NCBI RefSeq assembly: GCF_001310635.1
Contig: NZ_BAXR01000019.1
Coordinates: 1-55,349, forward strand
Length of the DNA stretch: 55,349 nt
Direction: 5' to 3'
Source: Bacillus sp. JCM 19034
GTDB taxonomy: Bacteria > Bacillota > Bacilli > Bacillales > Bacillaceae_D
The notes under the pieces were generated by a model. That model was not told the origin of the DNA. It saw only the letters and a list, made by a program, of their open reading frames with translations, and did no database searches. Both the position numbers and the translations under genes were made by a program. Below are positions 1 through 9,715 of the stretch, one piece after another. How positions within the stretch are numbered: the first letter of the stretch is position 1; every line of letters begins with the position of its first letter.

Positions 1-3000
1 AATTGTCACTTCATACTTGTCTGCGTTGTCGATCTCTTCCCATGTCAGAACTCCGTCTTCAAGCTCCACTACTGGGGCTGGTAATGCAGTAGCTGGTTCT
101 GTATATGTCACTGAATCCGACGGTTCTGAATCCGTATACGCTGAGTCGTCTGATTTTGCTACCACACTCACCGTGTACGTGCCTGGTTCTAGTTCCAGTT
201 CCGTCAAGTCTAGTTCCGTTCCTTCGGTTACTTCGACTACGATCGGTTCTCCGTCTTCTACTTCGATTGTCACTTCATACTTGTCCGCGTTGGTGATTTC
301 TTCCCACTTCAACACGCCGTTCTCATCAAGCATCACTTCTGGTGTTTCTAATGGAGTGGCTTCAATACTGTTTACTGCCTCCATCTCAAAGTCGCGAACC
401 GGTGCTCCATTCAATCCTTTAATATTGCCGGTGTCTTTCTTATATGACACTAAGACTGTATCATTCGGCTTAATCTCTGTTCCTGGATTCAATTTCAATA
501 TTTTATCGTCGTCTGGATCAATTTTATAGCTGTCAATCCCTAATTCTTCGTCACCAATTGTTACCGTAAGTCCGTCCAAATCTGTTAAAGTAATAGGCTT
601 ATCAAAAGTCAAAACAATCTCTTGCTCACCAACCGTAACTTCTTCAACAGACGCATCTGTTAGTTCAGGAGCAAACACGCTAAAAGTGAAATACTGCCCA
701 TTCTCTAACGGAACATCATTAGCTACGAAGTACGAAATCCCATTAATTTCACTAACTTCTAATTCGTATTCAGTAGCTTCAGAGAAATCGGTGTCATTGT
801 CACTAACAAGCAGCTTTTTCACGTCCAGAATCGCATCCTCTGGTAAAGCAACTTGTACGTTTCCGACATCTTTTGTATTTTGGACTTTCCAAATCCGTTG
901 TGCATGATATTCCGTATCCCTCACATACACATCAAATACTAAGTCTTCCCCATTATCTCCCAATCATGTATTGCCCATCGCTAGTAACTCATTGCTATTT
1001 TGTGCATTCGTATCCTCTAATGTACCTAAACCAATTGCTACCTGTGGTTCGCCTACGTTAATGCTGTGACTTTGCTTCTGATTGAGTTCTTCCGCATCGT
1101 CTCTACCGATACCGGCAATATTGTACTTGTAGGTAGAATCAGCACTCCACACAATATCTCCGTTTGTAGCAACGTAATCACTATTACCTTCATTCAGCGT
1201 AATACCATACTTGACTGCCAAATATGTTTCGATCTTCGCAGCATGATCACTTGTCAGTTCATCGTACAAGATAATCTCCGCGACATCACCGCCAAAGCCA
1301 TGCCAATCATTACTGCCACCATTCGTCGCTCCGATGACAGGAGTGAATGTGAATGCGGAAAAGTTATTAGTCCGGCTAAACGTTGCTGTTTTCCCGTCAA
1401 CTCTAGCCGTTTTTGAACCAGCAATTTCAAAATTGGAAAGCTGATGCCGGTTTCTATCTACAGGTCCATAGTAGTCATAAACCCCGGAAATCCCAGGTCC
1501 TGTGGTAAAATCATGACCATAACCACCCATGACAATCACACCGTTAGCAGCACCTGGATTCTGGTCTCTCGCCCCGACCAAAGCTCCTGCACTTCCCTCA
1601 TCAGGGTGTTTATAGACCACAAAACCCGATGTGAAAGTGATTTCCTTATCCCCGATCAGTTTAGGTGAAACAGCATAATGCCCATTTGTCACATTATTGT
1701 TTTTAAATGTGACACTCGGGTTAAAGTTCACTCCACCTGCATTCACTTCAGGCGTCTTCGTTTCATTTCCTGCTGGTACGTCAAGTGTAAAGTTGATTGG
1801 TTCAGTAGACTGATCTTCCCAACCGGATAACAATCCATCTTCTTGGCCTAGTCCATATCTGCTTTTAACCAAAGAACTGGTTGAGAAGTTATCCCACCTG
1901 GAGTAACTCCTGGAGCAATTGGAACGACTTCTTGCAGATTATTTCTTGCTACTTCCAAATTCGTAAGTGCTTGATCTACTTCTGCTTGTGTTGCTTCCTT
2001 GTTATCCAAAACCGCTTGGGCTGAAGTCAATGCACGCTCGAACTCTTCCCAGCTCTCTTCAGTGTAATCTTCTTCTTGCAGATTTTCACCGTTGATTTCA
2101 TCTACTTTTGCTTGTAAATCTTCTTTGTCTACAACCGTAATATTCATCGTTACAGGCGTTGTCGTAATTCCCTCTTTAATAAGAGTTGCTTCTAGCGTAT
2201 AATTGCCAGATTGCAGTTTTCCTTCAGGAGTAAACTCCCAAGGAGTAAATTCCCAGTTCCCGTCTTCATCAACCTCGATTTCATCTTCAATAAATACAGA
2301 CGGATCTGATTCACTTATTAGTTTTACTCTTACTTTTGAATTTGGGGTACCTTTTCCGCTAATTGTTGGTTTGGGATCAACAATTTGCTGATCATCTAGA
2401 TCTAAAACTTCGAGATCAACTGGAGTCAGTACGATTTTCTTAGCTACTTCGTCATAAGCAACAGTAGCATCTGTGGACTTGTCCGATACAAAATAGGATG
2501 AATCCTCTATTGTTGCAGTATAACTACCATAACCTATTGCAACGTCAACGATCGGATTTGCATCATCTGGCATGATGTTTGCATATACGCCAACCTTGGC
2601 TCCGTCTTCCATACTATCTACTAGCGACAAATAAGCACTGTCCCGTGCTTCCGTATTTTTTAGATATACGTTGCGTTGCTCTCCATCGCTATTTAGATTG
2701 TCGTATACATAAGCTGTACCGCTAAATTCAAATCGAGCCTGCGACGCAGTGCCTCGCATGTTAACAGCAACATTCCCAACGGTCTCATTACCGTATAATT
2801 CAGTACCATAAAGACGGTTCCCCTTAATTTCTCCACCTGACATTTCAAAGCGGGGTCCACCGGAAAGTCCTAATGCAACAATCACACCATTACTGCCTTC
2901 AGAAATTTCATTCTCGGTTATTAACCCCCCTCAATTGTCAAAACCCCTCCCGAACCAGCAGCAAGCACACCTGGGGATTAGTCGGTATCAATCCTCTTAT

Positions 3001-3615
3001 CTCGTTCTCTTTAATAAGAGTTCCGTCTTTTATAATCACGTTTGCACTACCACTTGAAAATACTACAAATGATCCGGTACCTTGTACTATATGATTTACA
3101 ATATCAACATTTTCAAAAAGAGCTGTTGATCCACCTAAAACATAAATACCAAAATTCCCACTACTTCTTATTAATTCAACATTGTTACCGTCTATGATTA
3201 AATTTTCAAATGTAATGTTGTTAGCATTTGATATCTGAATCAAAGTTTGATTATTAAAATCTTCCTTACGAATAATCGAATAAGTACTACCCTCATCAGA
3301 TCGTATCGTCGCAGTTTTTCCTAATATGTTGCTACTATTATCGATACTTAATGTTTGATCCAAAACAAAATCACTCAGCAGGACGACCGTCCCCCCGTTT
3401 TCCACTTCCTGAAGTGCCTTTTCAATAGTCGCAAATGGTGCATCTTTCGTACCGGCATTCGTGTCAACACCCCCGGATGACACATAAACGGTATCCTCCT
3501 CCGCCGCCACTGCAGCAGAAGGAACAAATGTCGTAAACATTGATGAGAAAACTAACAAGGTGACAAGAAACGACATCTGCAATTTGTGAATAAAGCTATT
3601 TTTTGACTTAAACAT
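1..3615 (-). pseudogene. Large secreted multi-domain surface protein, frame-disrupted and cut by the window edge
   Basis: The N-terminus is a signal peptide (about 38 residues, cleavage near AVAAEE). It is followed by a right-handed beta-helix of the DUF1565/pectate-lyase-like type (VSSGGVDTNAGTKDAPFATI). Then come an Ig-like adhesion domain, a FIVAR-like helical segment, a LamG/concanavalin-like domain (LWLKAD...GW.DQS), a SwmB-like segment and FN3-like repeats that run out of the window. The reading frame breaks near 2973-2976, 2925-2930 (six G on the coding strand) and 1853-1854, and there is an in-frame TGA at 964-966. Sequence on both sides of each break still makes sense as one protein. 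A GGAGGGG ribosome-binding site precedes the ATG at 3615. The role is probably adhesion or an envelope-associated matrix protein; a wall anchor, if any, lies outside the window. Whether the breaks are real or sequencing errors cannot be told from the sequence alone. Confidence 0.75.
2..359 (-). repeat. Tandem FN3-like repeats in the surface protein, 264-base offset
   Basis: The stretch beginning at 266 is closely repeated at 2: both encode the motif WEEI.NADKYEVTI. The offset is exactly 264 bases (88 codons), so the repeat is in frame. Similarity is clear for about 95 bases per copy and then weakens. This matches tandem FN3/Ig-like modules in surface proteins; more copies probably lie beyond position 1. 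Confidence 0.7.
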
Positions 3616-3823
3616 GTTTTCCCCTCCGTTAATTTACTAGTCATTCACTTTCAAAAAAAATGAAGTTCTTTATTACCTTTTTCACAATTATAATGAAGAT
3701 TACTAAATTCCTATAGTCTAACCTCCTATTTGAGGCTTCCCACTTCATTCCTCCCCTTCATAATCAACCTATTACAGAAATAGTTAATAAGTCATAATAT
3801 TTTCCTTTAGTATAAAATATAGA

Positions 3824-3861
3824 ACTATACAAAAACTATACAAAAAGTATAACAACTATAA
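3824..3861. promoter_or_regulatory. Phased heptamer repeats upstream of the surface protein gene
   Basis: Direct repeats ACTATAC (3824), ACTATAC (3835), AGTATAA (3846) and ACTATAA (3855) are spaced 11, 11 and 9 bases apart, about 210-245 bases upstream of the surface-protein start. SARP/BTAD regulators with an OmpR-like winged helix are known to bind heptamer direct repeats on an 11-base pitch, and a regulator with that architecture is encoded next door (4151-5311). The link is inference. The rest of the 3616-4150 gap is AT-rich and holds only the terminator hairpin at 4067-4111. Confidence 0.4.
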
Positions 3862-4066
3862 GGAAGGTACTGGAAAATGACGACTATTTTCCTATTCAAC
3901 TACTAATTTGAGACAAAATGCGATAGTATATATGCATGATCAATCTATAATTGATAGCCTGTATACAAGATAGAGTAAGAAGTTTTCTTATTATTAATAG
4001 GGGACTTGTTCAATTATTAATGTGAACAGATTCAATTTACGGAGAAGTAAATTAAGGAAAAAAGGC

Positions 4067-4111
4067 CTAGTAGATGAAGAAGGAATTGATCTTTTCTTCT
4101 TCATCTACTAG
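4067..4111 (-). terminator. Rho-independent terminator of the response regulator gene
   Basis: A 16-base perfect stem (CTAGTAGATGAAGAAG and its complement) with a 13-base loop is followed on the minus strand by GCCTTTTTTCC. It lies just downstream of the regulator stop codon. Confidence 0.85.
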
Positions 4112-4150
4112 GTACCTACTAATTTGCATATGCCCTTAATGATAATCATC

Positions 4151-5311
4151 TTATATACTTTGATTACTTATCTCCCAATCCTTGTACCATTTACTAATCT
4201 CTTCAGTAGGCTCGATATCATATTCCTTTCTCAACATCGCTTTTAGTTTATGGTATTGATTTTCTACTGCTAAATATTGATCTAACTTCGCATAAAGCTT
4301 CATTAATGCAACATAGCTTTCTTCTGCATATGGGCATTTTTTTTGTACGGTAGAATAAATTGAAATCGCTTCTTCCATATTATTTTGTTGAAAATAATAG
4401 TCTGCCAGCATTCTAGCAATTTGTAGCCATTGTTGTCGTCGATTTTCTAATTCATCTAAAGCCCAGTGAAAGTAATAGGAACCATAATAATCCCCTATGT
4501 ATTGGTTAAACATTATTTTATATTGTGGTACGTCAGTCTGAGTAAGGGCTGGAACACTATTTAACATGTTATCCCATTCATCCATGACGACTGAAACGGA
4601 ATTTCCTACCTCTAGTAAGTAGCCCGTATCGATATTTGTCACACTTTTAATATTGATGTCACGTATATTTGCTTTTTTTAATGAATTTCGACAATGGTAA
4701 ATCATTGTATAGAGCTGCTGGTAGCCTTGTTTGAGTGTGGAATCAGGCCATAGCAATTCAATCAACGTGCCCTTTGCGATAAATTTATTCCGATGATGCA
4801 GTAAGTAGGCGAACAGCTCTAATACTTTTTTTGTTCGCCAATAAACCGGTATTTCTTCGTCCTTTTCATTATAAAATTTGATTTCTTGAAAACAGGAAAC
4901 GGAGATTCCCCTTTTATGTTTAGGACTGTTCAGGCGGTTGTGCGGTCTATAATATGTTTCTAGCCGCTCCAACGTTTTTTTCAGGCGCTTGGGCATAATC
5001 GGTTTTAATAAATAATCCAAGGCAAATATTTCATATGTTTCCATGGCATATTGATCATACCCTGAAACAAAAACAATGAAGACCTCGGGATAATCGTCTC
5101 TAATTAGGTTAGCTAATTCTATCCCACTTATTTCAGGCATGCGGATATCTAGGAATATGATATCCGGAGTGTCAGATTGAATGGCTTCCAATGCATTTTT
5201 CGCGTTCTGATATTCACCTATTACATCAATGTTATTGCTTACTCTATGCAATAGCGCTTTCAATCTCTCTAAAGCTAGCTTCTCGTCGTCTATTAAAATT
5301 GCTTTAAACAA
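4151..5311 (-). CDS. Response regulator with winged-helix and BTAD (SARP-like) output domain
   Basis: Residues about 1-120 form a receiver domain: acidic pair IDDE, phospho-acceptor aspartate in IIFLDIRMP, conserved lysine in LLKPI. A winged-helix DNA-binding segment follows (about 150-230, ELLWPDSTLKQG). The C-terminal half is a helical bacterial transcriptional activation (BTAD) domain with TPR-like repeats (SYVALMKLYAKLDQYLAVENQYHKL is split across two of them). An ATG lies at 5320 and a TTG at 5329. The TTG at 5311 has a Shine-Dalgarno sequence (AAAAGG) at proper distance and gives the typical N-terminus MFKAILIDDE, so it is preferred. No sensor kinase is adjacent, so it is an orphan regulator here. 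It probably controls the surface protein downstream of it, where phased heptamer repeats are found; that target is inferred. Confidence 0.88.
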   Translation of the reverse strand: MFKAILIDDEKLALERLKALLHRVSNNIDVIGEYQNAKNALEAIQSDTPDIIFLDIRMPEISGIELANLIRDDYPEVFIVFVSGYDQYAMETYEIFALDYLLKPIMPKRLKKTLERLETYYRPHNRLNSPKHKRGISVSCFQEIKFYNEKDEEIPVYWRTKKVLELFAYLLHHRNKFIAKGTLIELLWPDSTLKQGYQQLYTMIYHCRNSLKKANIRDINIKSVTNIDTGYLLEVGNSVSVVMDEWDNMLNSVPALTQTDVPQYKIMFNQYIGDYYGSYYFHWALDELENRRQQWLQIARMLADYYFQQNNMEEAISIYSTVQKKCPYAEESYVALMKLYAKLDQYLAVENQYHKLKAMLRKEYDIEPTEEISKWYKDWEISNQSI

Positions 5312-5424
5312 TGAAATCATCCTTTTCAAACGAAGATTCGAGAAAATTCGAATCAGTTACTTCTATTATAAACAAAAAATATAGAAAAGTCTGCCACATT
5401 GTCGTTTGTTGTCGTGGGCTCGTC

Positions 5425-5436
5425 GGGTCTGACCCC
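5425..5436. repeat. GGGTC-T-GACCCC palindrome, copy 1
   Basis: Copy of the 13-base palindrome family (arms GGGGTC/GACCCC around one A or T). It lies between the response regulator start and the terminator of the small gene at 5483. Confidence 0.85.
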
Positions 5437-5451
5437 AAAATACAAAAAAAA

Positions 5452-5478
5452 GAACTGCCAATTCGTTTTCGGCAGTTC
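5452..5478 (-). terminator. Rho-independent terminator of the small gene at 5483
   Basis: The stem GAACTGCC/GGCAGTTC with an 11-base loop is followed on the minus strand by eight T. It lies immediately downstream of the small reading frame 5483-5644. Confidence 0.88.
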
Positions 5479-5482
5479 ACTA

Positions 5483-5644
5483 TTATTTACTTATTGTAGC
5501 GATCTCTTGATGTTTTTTAATAAACGATGCAATTTCATTAACTAGTTCTTTCGCATTTATGTTATCTCCATTGGCAATTGAACCCTTTTCACACATCGTT
5601 ATTAGTAAAGCTTTCAGGTCTGCTTCCGACAACTTTATGGACAT
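5483..5644 (-). CDS. Small protein of unknown function (53 aa)
   Basis: I do not recognise a family. From the ATG at 5644 the protein is 53 residues, starts MSIKLSEADLKALL, is rich in Lys/Glu/Ile and is predicted helical and soluble. A GGAGA ribosome-binding site lies 11-12 bases upstream of that ATG. A longer frame to 5689 adds 15 residues but has no ribosome-binding site. The strong terminator right behind it supports expression. It sits between a response regulator and a lipoprotein gene, with palindromic repeats on both sides. Confidence 0.55.
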   Translation of the reverse strand: MSIKLSEADLKALLITMCEKGSIANGDNINAKELVNEIASFIKKHQEIATISK

Positions 5645-5724
5645 TAAAATAGAATCTCCTTCAACAACTACTAAACTAATTTTTATCATACATATATTCT
5701 ATTAAATTATCAATAGTTGATTTT

Positions 5725-5759
5725 GGGGGTCAGACCCTCAATGAGGGGTCTGACCCCCC
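5725..5759. repeat. Inverted pair of GGGGTC-N-GACCCC palindromes, copies 2 and 3
   Basis: Copies at 5725-5737 (central A) and 5745-5759 (central T) face each other across about seven bases and can form one long GC-rich hairpin. The pair ends five bases before the lipoprotein stop codon, so it may act as that gene's transcription terminator. Confidence 0.85.
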
Positions 5760-5763
5760 ACCC

Positions 5764-6894
5764 TCACTCTCCATGCGAATGGTACAACGTGTCCCATTCT
5801 CCTGTCTCAAAGTCATAAATTGAATAGATCGTCGCACCACGCCCATAAGGAGCAACCATATATCGATCAAATATATAGCTTTCATAAAACATCGTGTCTT
5901 CTAATATTTCATCTGTTCCATCTTCTACACTAGCATATTTAACCGTTCTATCTACTTCTGCCTCTACGTATGGTGAATAGAAAATGTGACCGTTTCTAGC
6001 GTTGAAGTACTGTGCATATTCAGAGGTATGACGTTGTATTTCGCCTGTTTCCAGGTCGTATGAATGAATGCCCTCATCTGTATTATAATAAAGTGTTGAA
6101 CCATCGAGAATGGTTCGCCCAATACTGAATACTTCAATTTCCTCGCCAACTTCTCCATTGTCTTCCAACTCATAAACAAACATCTCTTGTTGTATGACTG
6201 CATAATCATTATTTACCGTCACATGTGCTTCTGAATGCGGTTGCCGCTCAAGCTCAAAGCTTTCTGTATCTAATGTATACGTATAATACCCCTCTTGGCT
6301 TTCAGGATACGTTTGAATCATCATCATCCAAATTTTATCATCGGCCAATTGTGGTGAATCAATTTTCCCTTTGGCAATCGTTATAACTTCTTCATCCTCA
6401 AACGAATAAAATTGAAATTGTTCATCATCCTCATAATTGCTTTCAACAAAAAACATTCCTTTAGGCGTAACGTGTAGTCCTTTGACGCTCGATTCACCTA
6501 CTTCGAGAACTAAGTTAGGTTCTCCACCATCAACAGAAACGGTATAAATCCCATAGCCTTCCCCTAAATCATCAGCGATATAAAATTGCTCATCATAAAA
6601 GTCAACTCTCCCACCGATAAAGATATTCCCGTTATAGTTGCCATACACTTCGTTAGATTCTTCTACAACTTCCGGTTGAACTTCATCGACGTCAGGCTGC
6701 TCCTCTTCGTCTTCTAATTCCACAGCTTCATCTACTCTATCAACTTGATCCACTTGTTCTTCACTAAGCAGGTCACCTTCTTGCTTGATTTCTCCACTAA
6801 CCTCATCGTTATTAGATGAACAACCGATTACAGTTATCACCACTAAAACCATTACTACTATAGATAGCCACCAATTCTTTTTACTCAACTTCAT
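5764..6894 (-). CDS. Lipoprotein with DUF5050-like beta-propeller
   Basis: An N-terminal lysine-rich and hydrophobic signal (MKLSKKNWW then VVMVLVVITVIGC) ends in a lipobox cysteine, so the protein is anchored to the outer face of the membrane. A linker very rich in Glu/Asp/Val (about residues 40-80) follows. The remaining 290 residues are repeated beta-strand units of the DUF5050/low-density-receptor-like propeller kind (YDEQFYIADDLGEGYGIYTV). No catalytic residues are recognisable. Function is unknown; binding of wall or matrix components is possible. The GGAGG motif lies only three bases from the ATG at 6894 and nine from a TTG two codons later, so the exact start is uncertain by two residues. 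Confidence 0.7.
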   Translation of the reverse strand: MKLSKKNWWLSIVVMVLVVITVIGCSSNNDEVSGEIKQEGDLLSEEQVDQVDRVDEAVELEDEEEQPDVDEVQPEVVEESNEVYGNYNGNIFIGGRVDFYDEQFYIADDLGEGYGIYTVSVDGGEPNLVLEVGESSVKGLHVTPKGMFFVESNYEDDEQFQFYSFEDEEVITIAKGKIDSPQLADDKIWMMMIQTYPESQEGYYTYTLDTESFELERQPHSEAHVTVNNDYAVIQQEMFVYELEDNGEVGEEIEVFSIGRTILDGSTLYYNTDEGIHSYDLETGEIQRHTSEYAQYFNARNGHIFYSPYVEAEVDRTVKYASVEDGTDEILEDTMFYESYIFDRYMVAPYGRGATIYSIYDFETGEWDTLYHSHGE

Positions 6895-6929
6895 ACTCCT
6901 CCACACATTCAGTATTTTACCGATGAAAA

Positions 6930-8185
6930 TTATGTAAATGTTTTATTAAGGGTCTGACCCCTTTTCTGAGCAATATATTTGTTATCATAACAATCTTTGT
7001 ACTCTAATCGTTCTACTTGACCTGACGAGGAATAGTAGAATGTTAGATGCTCATTAACCATTTCTGTTATAAAGATCGTTTTGGATGTAGAGTGACTAAC
7101 AGGAACAAGTTTAAATTTATAGAAAACACCGTACCTTTTTGGAACAGTTACGTATAGTTCATTTTGTTTCGTTGTGATTTCTAACATTTGTTTATTCTTA
7201 TCAATGACATACTTACCCACCATAGCCTGATTCATTGTATATTCGATCGGTCCAACGGTTACAGGAATAGATACTTTCTCTTCAAAGACGATTTTAGCCA
7301 AATCTCGCGTAATATGCGTGACAGGAGTGACATCCATATTGCTTAGAAAGATAATCGTAACCTGTTCATCGACAAATCTTAACATATTGCTACAAAAACC
7401 ACTAATATCCCCAAAATGGTGGATGCATTTTCTACCTAGTATATCAGATACCATCCAGCCACAAGCGTATCCATCTTGATATGGTTTGAACATCTTTTCT
7501 GTAAGTTTTTTATTTAGGAGTTGGGATGATTTTAAAGCTTGATCCCATTTTAATAAGTCCTCTGTTGTAGAATATAGGCCATATGCCCTAATGGAAATGA
7601 TAGATCCGCATAAGCTGGGTGGATAGGCTTCTCCCAATAGGAATATCCAGTTGCTAAATGTGGAACTACCACCCTTCCATCATCGCATCCTGTATGTTCC
7701 ATTCCTAATGGCTTGCATATATTTTCTTGAATGTAATCAGAATATGTTAGACCTGATACGTTTTCGATGATAGCCGTTAGCAACGCGTAACCTGAATTTG
7801 AATATTCAAATTTACTACCAGGTGCAAACTGTAATGGACGGTCTTTAAATGAATCAATCAATTCATTTAAAGTAAAAGGGAGCCTCATAGTAGTTGACCA
7901 AAAGTCTTGGAAACTCGTGTAATTTGGGATTCCTGCCGTATGAGTTAGACAATGATAGATTGTTATGATCTCACCTTGTGGATAATTGCTAAGATACGTC
8001 CCTATCGTATCGTCTATATTTAAGTTGCCTCTTTCATGTAATTGAAAAATTGCTAAAGCAGTAAAAGCCTTAGTAAGAGAACCAATACGAAACTTTGTCG
8101 TAGGCTTATTTGGTACCATGTGCTCCCAGTTAGCCATTCCAAACCCTTTATTTAAAAGAATTTTATCATGAGCAGCGATTAACAT
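6930..8185 (-). pseudogene. Serine hydrolase of the beta-lactamase/class C PBP-like family, frameshifted and 5' damaged
   Basis: The N-terminal part carries the SxxK active-site motif (SLTK) and the YxN motif (YSN). The C-terminal part has the HFGDISGF motif that replaces KTG in class C-like enzymes, plus a C-terminal beta-rich domain. The two parts are in different frames; restoring one G in the run at 7586-7588 joins them as SFPLGAYGLYSTTEDLL. The first ATG (8185) has no ribosome-binding site. The coding frame extends upstream (GNKYLHGSMLIAAHDK) without a start codon until it meets the palindromic repeat pair at 8221-8271, so the true 5' end seems to be lost. The last residues (KRGQTLNKTFT) are encoded by another copy of the palindrome at 6950. 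The substrate is unknown; family members include esterases and D-aminopeptidases. Confidence 0.75.
6950..6961. repeat. GGGTC-T-GACCCC palindrome, copy 4, inside the end of a reading frame
   Basis: This copy lies within the last twelve codons of the serine hydrolase frame and supplies its C-terminal residues. Confidence 0.85.
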
Positions 8186-8220
8186 CGAACCATGTAAATA
8201 CTTATTTCCTTCGCATAGTA

Positions 8221-8271
8221 GGGTCTGACCCCCTCCCTGTTAACGCATTAAAGCGGTGAGGGTCAGACCCC
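8221..8271. repeat. Inverted pair of GGGGTC-N-GACCCC palindromes, copies 5 and 6
   Basis: Copies at 8221-8233 (central T) and 8260-8271 (central A) are separated by about 26 bases. The pair sits between the AraC gene end (8283) and the serine hydrolase frame, at the place where the hydrolase loses its N-terminus. On the minus strand it could also serve as a hairpin behind the AraC gene. Confidence 0.85.
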
Positions 8272-8282
8272 TTTTTTACACA

Positions 8283-9179
8283 TTATTCATCGGCATTCGG
8301 TAGTACGCTTTTTCGAAATTCGGTTGGTGTCATTTTCTCATACTTTTTGAATAAACGCATAAAGTATTTTTCATCGGTTAAGCCGAGTGTTATCGCAATA
8401 CCTTTCACGGTTTCATTCGTATTCATTAACAATTCCTTGGCTTTTGAGATTTTCATTAGATGAATATATTCTTGAATGCTATATCCTGTCGTCTGTTTGA
8501 AGATTCGTGATAAATAATCACTGTTATATTGAAATTCTTCAGCAACCGCTGAAACGGTTACTTTTTTGAATACGTGCACTCTTATCCACTCTTTGATCAT
8601 TTCTACCTTTCGTTCCGCAGCTGTTTCCAGTGATATCGTTTTGTGATGATAGATCGTTTGTTCAGAGATTTCAATCAGAAGTGACGTGGCTAAATAATGG
8701 GCATGTAAGGTATTATAATAATTTGCTTTTGTAACATCAAATAATTGCTTACATAATATATGAATTCGTTCAGCTTCAATAGGTTTTGCATGAATAGGTA
8801 ATAAGACGGTTGCACAGGTCTCGTTATCGACAGGTATCATATTCGACCGCAACGACTTTACTTCGCTATCCATCATTGTACGAGTAAGTAATGAATAGGG
8901 ACTTGAAAATGTAAAATGAAACCAATAATAGGAAGTACCTATTGGGGAATCAGCGAATCCTACATGAAGTTGTCCAGGAATTAAAAATAATATTTCACCA
9001 GGTTGAACTGTAAATTGCTTCCCGTTTTGTTCGATGTAAAGCGTTTGATTTAAGTTAATAATCAAAACGAACATATCCATATTTCTCTTCATATGAGTCC
9101 AAGTTTCAGAAGCAACAAATTGCCCTCCAGAATAAAAATTGATCGGTTGTTCAACGGACGCTTTAATGTATTGGTTCAT
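8283..9179 (-). CDS. AraC-family transcriptional regulator with cupin sensor domain
   Basis: The 298-residue protein has an N-terminal AraC-type cupin domain (about 20-150; VQPGEILFLIPGQLHVGF). The C-terminus has two helix-turn-helix motifs (about 190-290; VSAVAEEFQYNSDYLSRIFK and the second helix near GLTDEKYFMRLFKKY). Cupin AraC regulators usually sense a small sugar or related compound and activate a nearby catabolic gene; no sugar operon is adjacent here. The ATG at 9179 has an AAGGGGGG ribosome-binding site at good spacing. The downstream neighbour is the damaged serine hydrolase, which could be its target. Confidence 0.9.
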   Translation of the reverse strand: MNQYIKASVEQPINFYSGGQFVASETWTHMKRNMDMFVLIINLNQTLYIEQNGKQFTVQPGEILFLIPGQLHVGFADSPIGTSYYWFHFTFSSPYSLLTRTMMDSEVKSLRSNMIPVDNETCATVLLPIHAKPIEAERIHILCKQLFDVTKANYYNTLHAHYLATSLLIEISEQTIYHHKTISLETAAERKVEMIKEWIRVHVFKKVTVSAVAEEFQYNSDYLSRIFKQTTGYSIQEYIHLMKISKAKELLMNTNETVKGIAITLGLTDEKYFMRLFKKYEKMTPTEFRKSVLPNADE

Positions 9180-9338
9180 TCAATACCCCCCTTAAAGTCG
9201 GATTCCTCTACTTTTTCTACATACATTCGCTACAACCAAACAGCCTTCATTACTACTAAGTAACGGTATGGCTAGAGGCTTATGCTATTCCATCTTACTG
9301 TAGCATTTATGTACCTTTTATTCAAAAAACTTCGAGTT

Positions 9339-9600
9339 GTGTATGGTGCAAAGGAAAAGTGCACATAGTTTTAAATTGCACATACAAAGTAATGCAACAT
9401 GACACGGAGCCTCTATGGGCATGCTCCTTAAGCCAAGCCAAGTCTTGGCTATGTCATGAAGACTAGCATGCTCCCCTCTCCGTGTTAAGTTGTAGCGAGA
9501 TTTTGCCTTTGCAAAACACAAGTTGCTCAGATATCTCATATAAAACAGCTCAACAATGAGAGTTATTCTCTTTGTTGAGCTAATTTCGAACAAAGCTATT
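9339..9600. repeat. Structured, apparently non-coding repeat-like element
   Basis: The 9180-9715 gap holds a set of nested inverted repeats. One is GTGCA..TGCAC near 9339. Outer arms ACACGGAG (about 9402) and CTCCGTGT (about 9478) enclose GGGCATGCT and AGCATGCTCCC, which in turn enclose AGCCAAG-T-CTTGGCT. A separate near-perfect hairpin of AGCTCAACAA(T/A)GAGA lies at about 9549-9583. A 109-codon open frame on the minus strand (9318-9647) has no ribosome-binding site and a composition unlike a protein, so I treat it as an accident of the element. The element resembles interspersed structured repeats of Bacilli; its class is unknown. Confidence 0.5.
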
Positions 9601-9715
9601 TCTAACGTTAATACCTTCAAATATGACATCTCACTAACCCTAAACAACCACCACTATAGTGTATGGTGTCTCCCATACTTCAATTACATAATGATGAAAA
9701 AAGGGAGACAGAACT

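Noticed and set aside
17..529. 170-codon Ser/Thr-rich frame on the plus strand
   Set aside because: It is the complement of the FN3-like repeats of the surface protein, whose minus-strand reading gives clear domains.
9318..9647. 109-codon open frame on the minus strand
   Set aside because: It has no ribosome-binding site, covers the nested inverted repeats and has a Cys/Leu-rich composition unlike a protein; treated as part of the repeat element.
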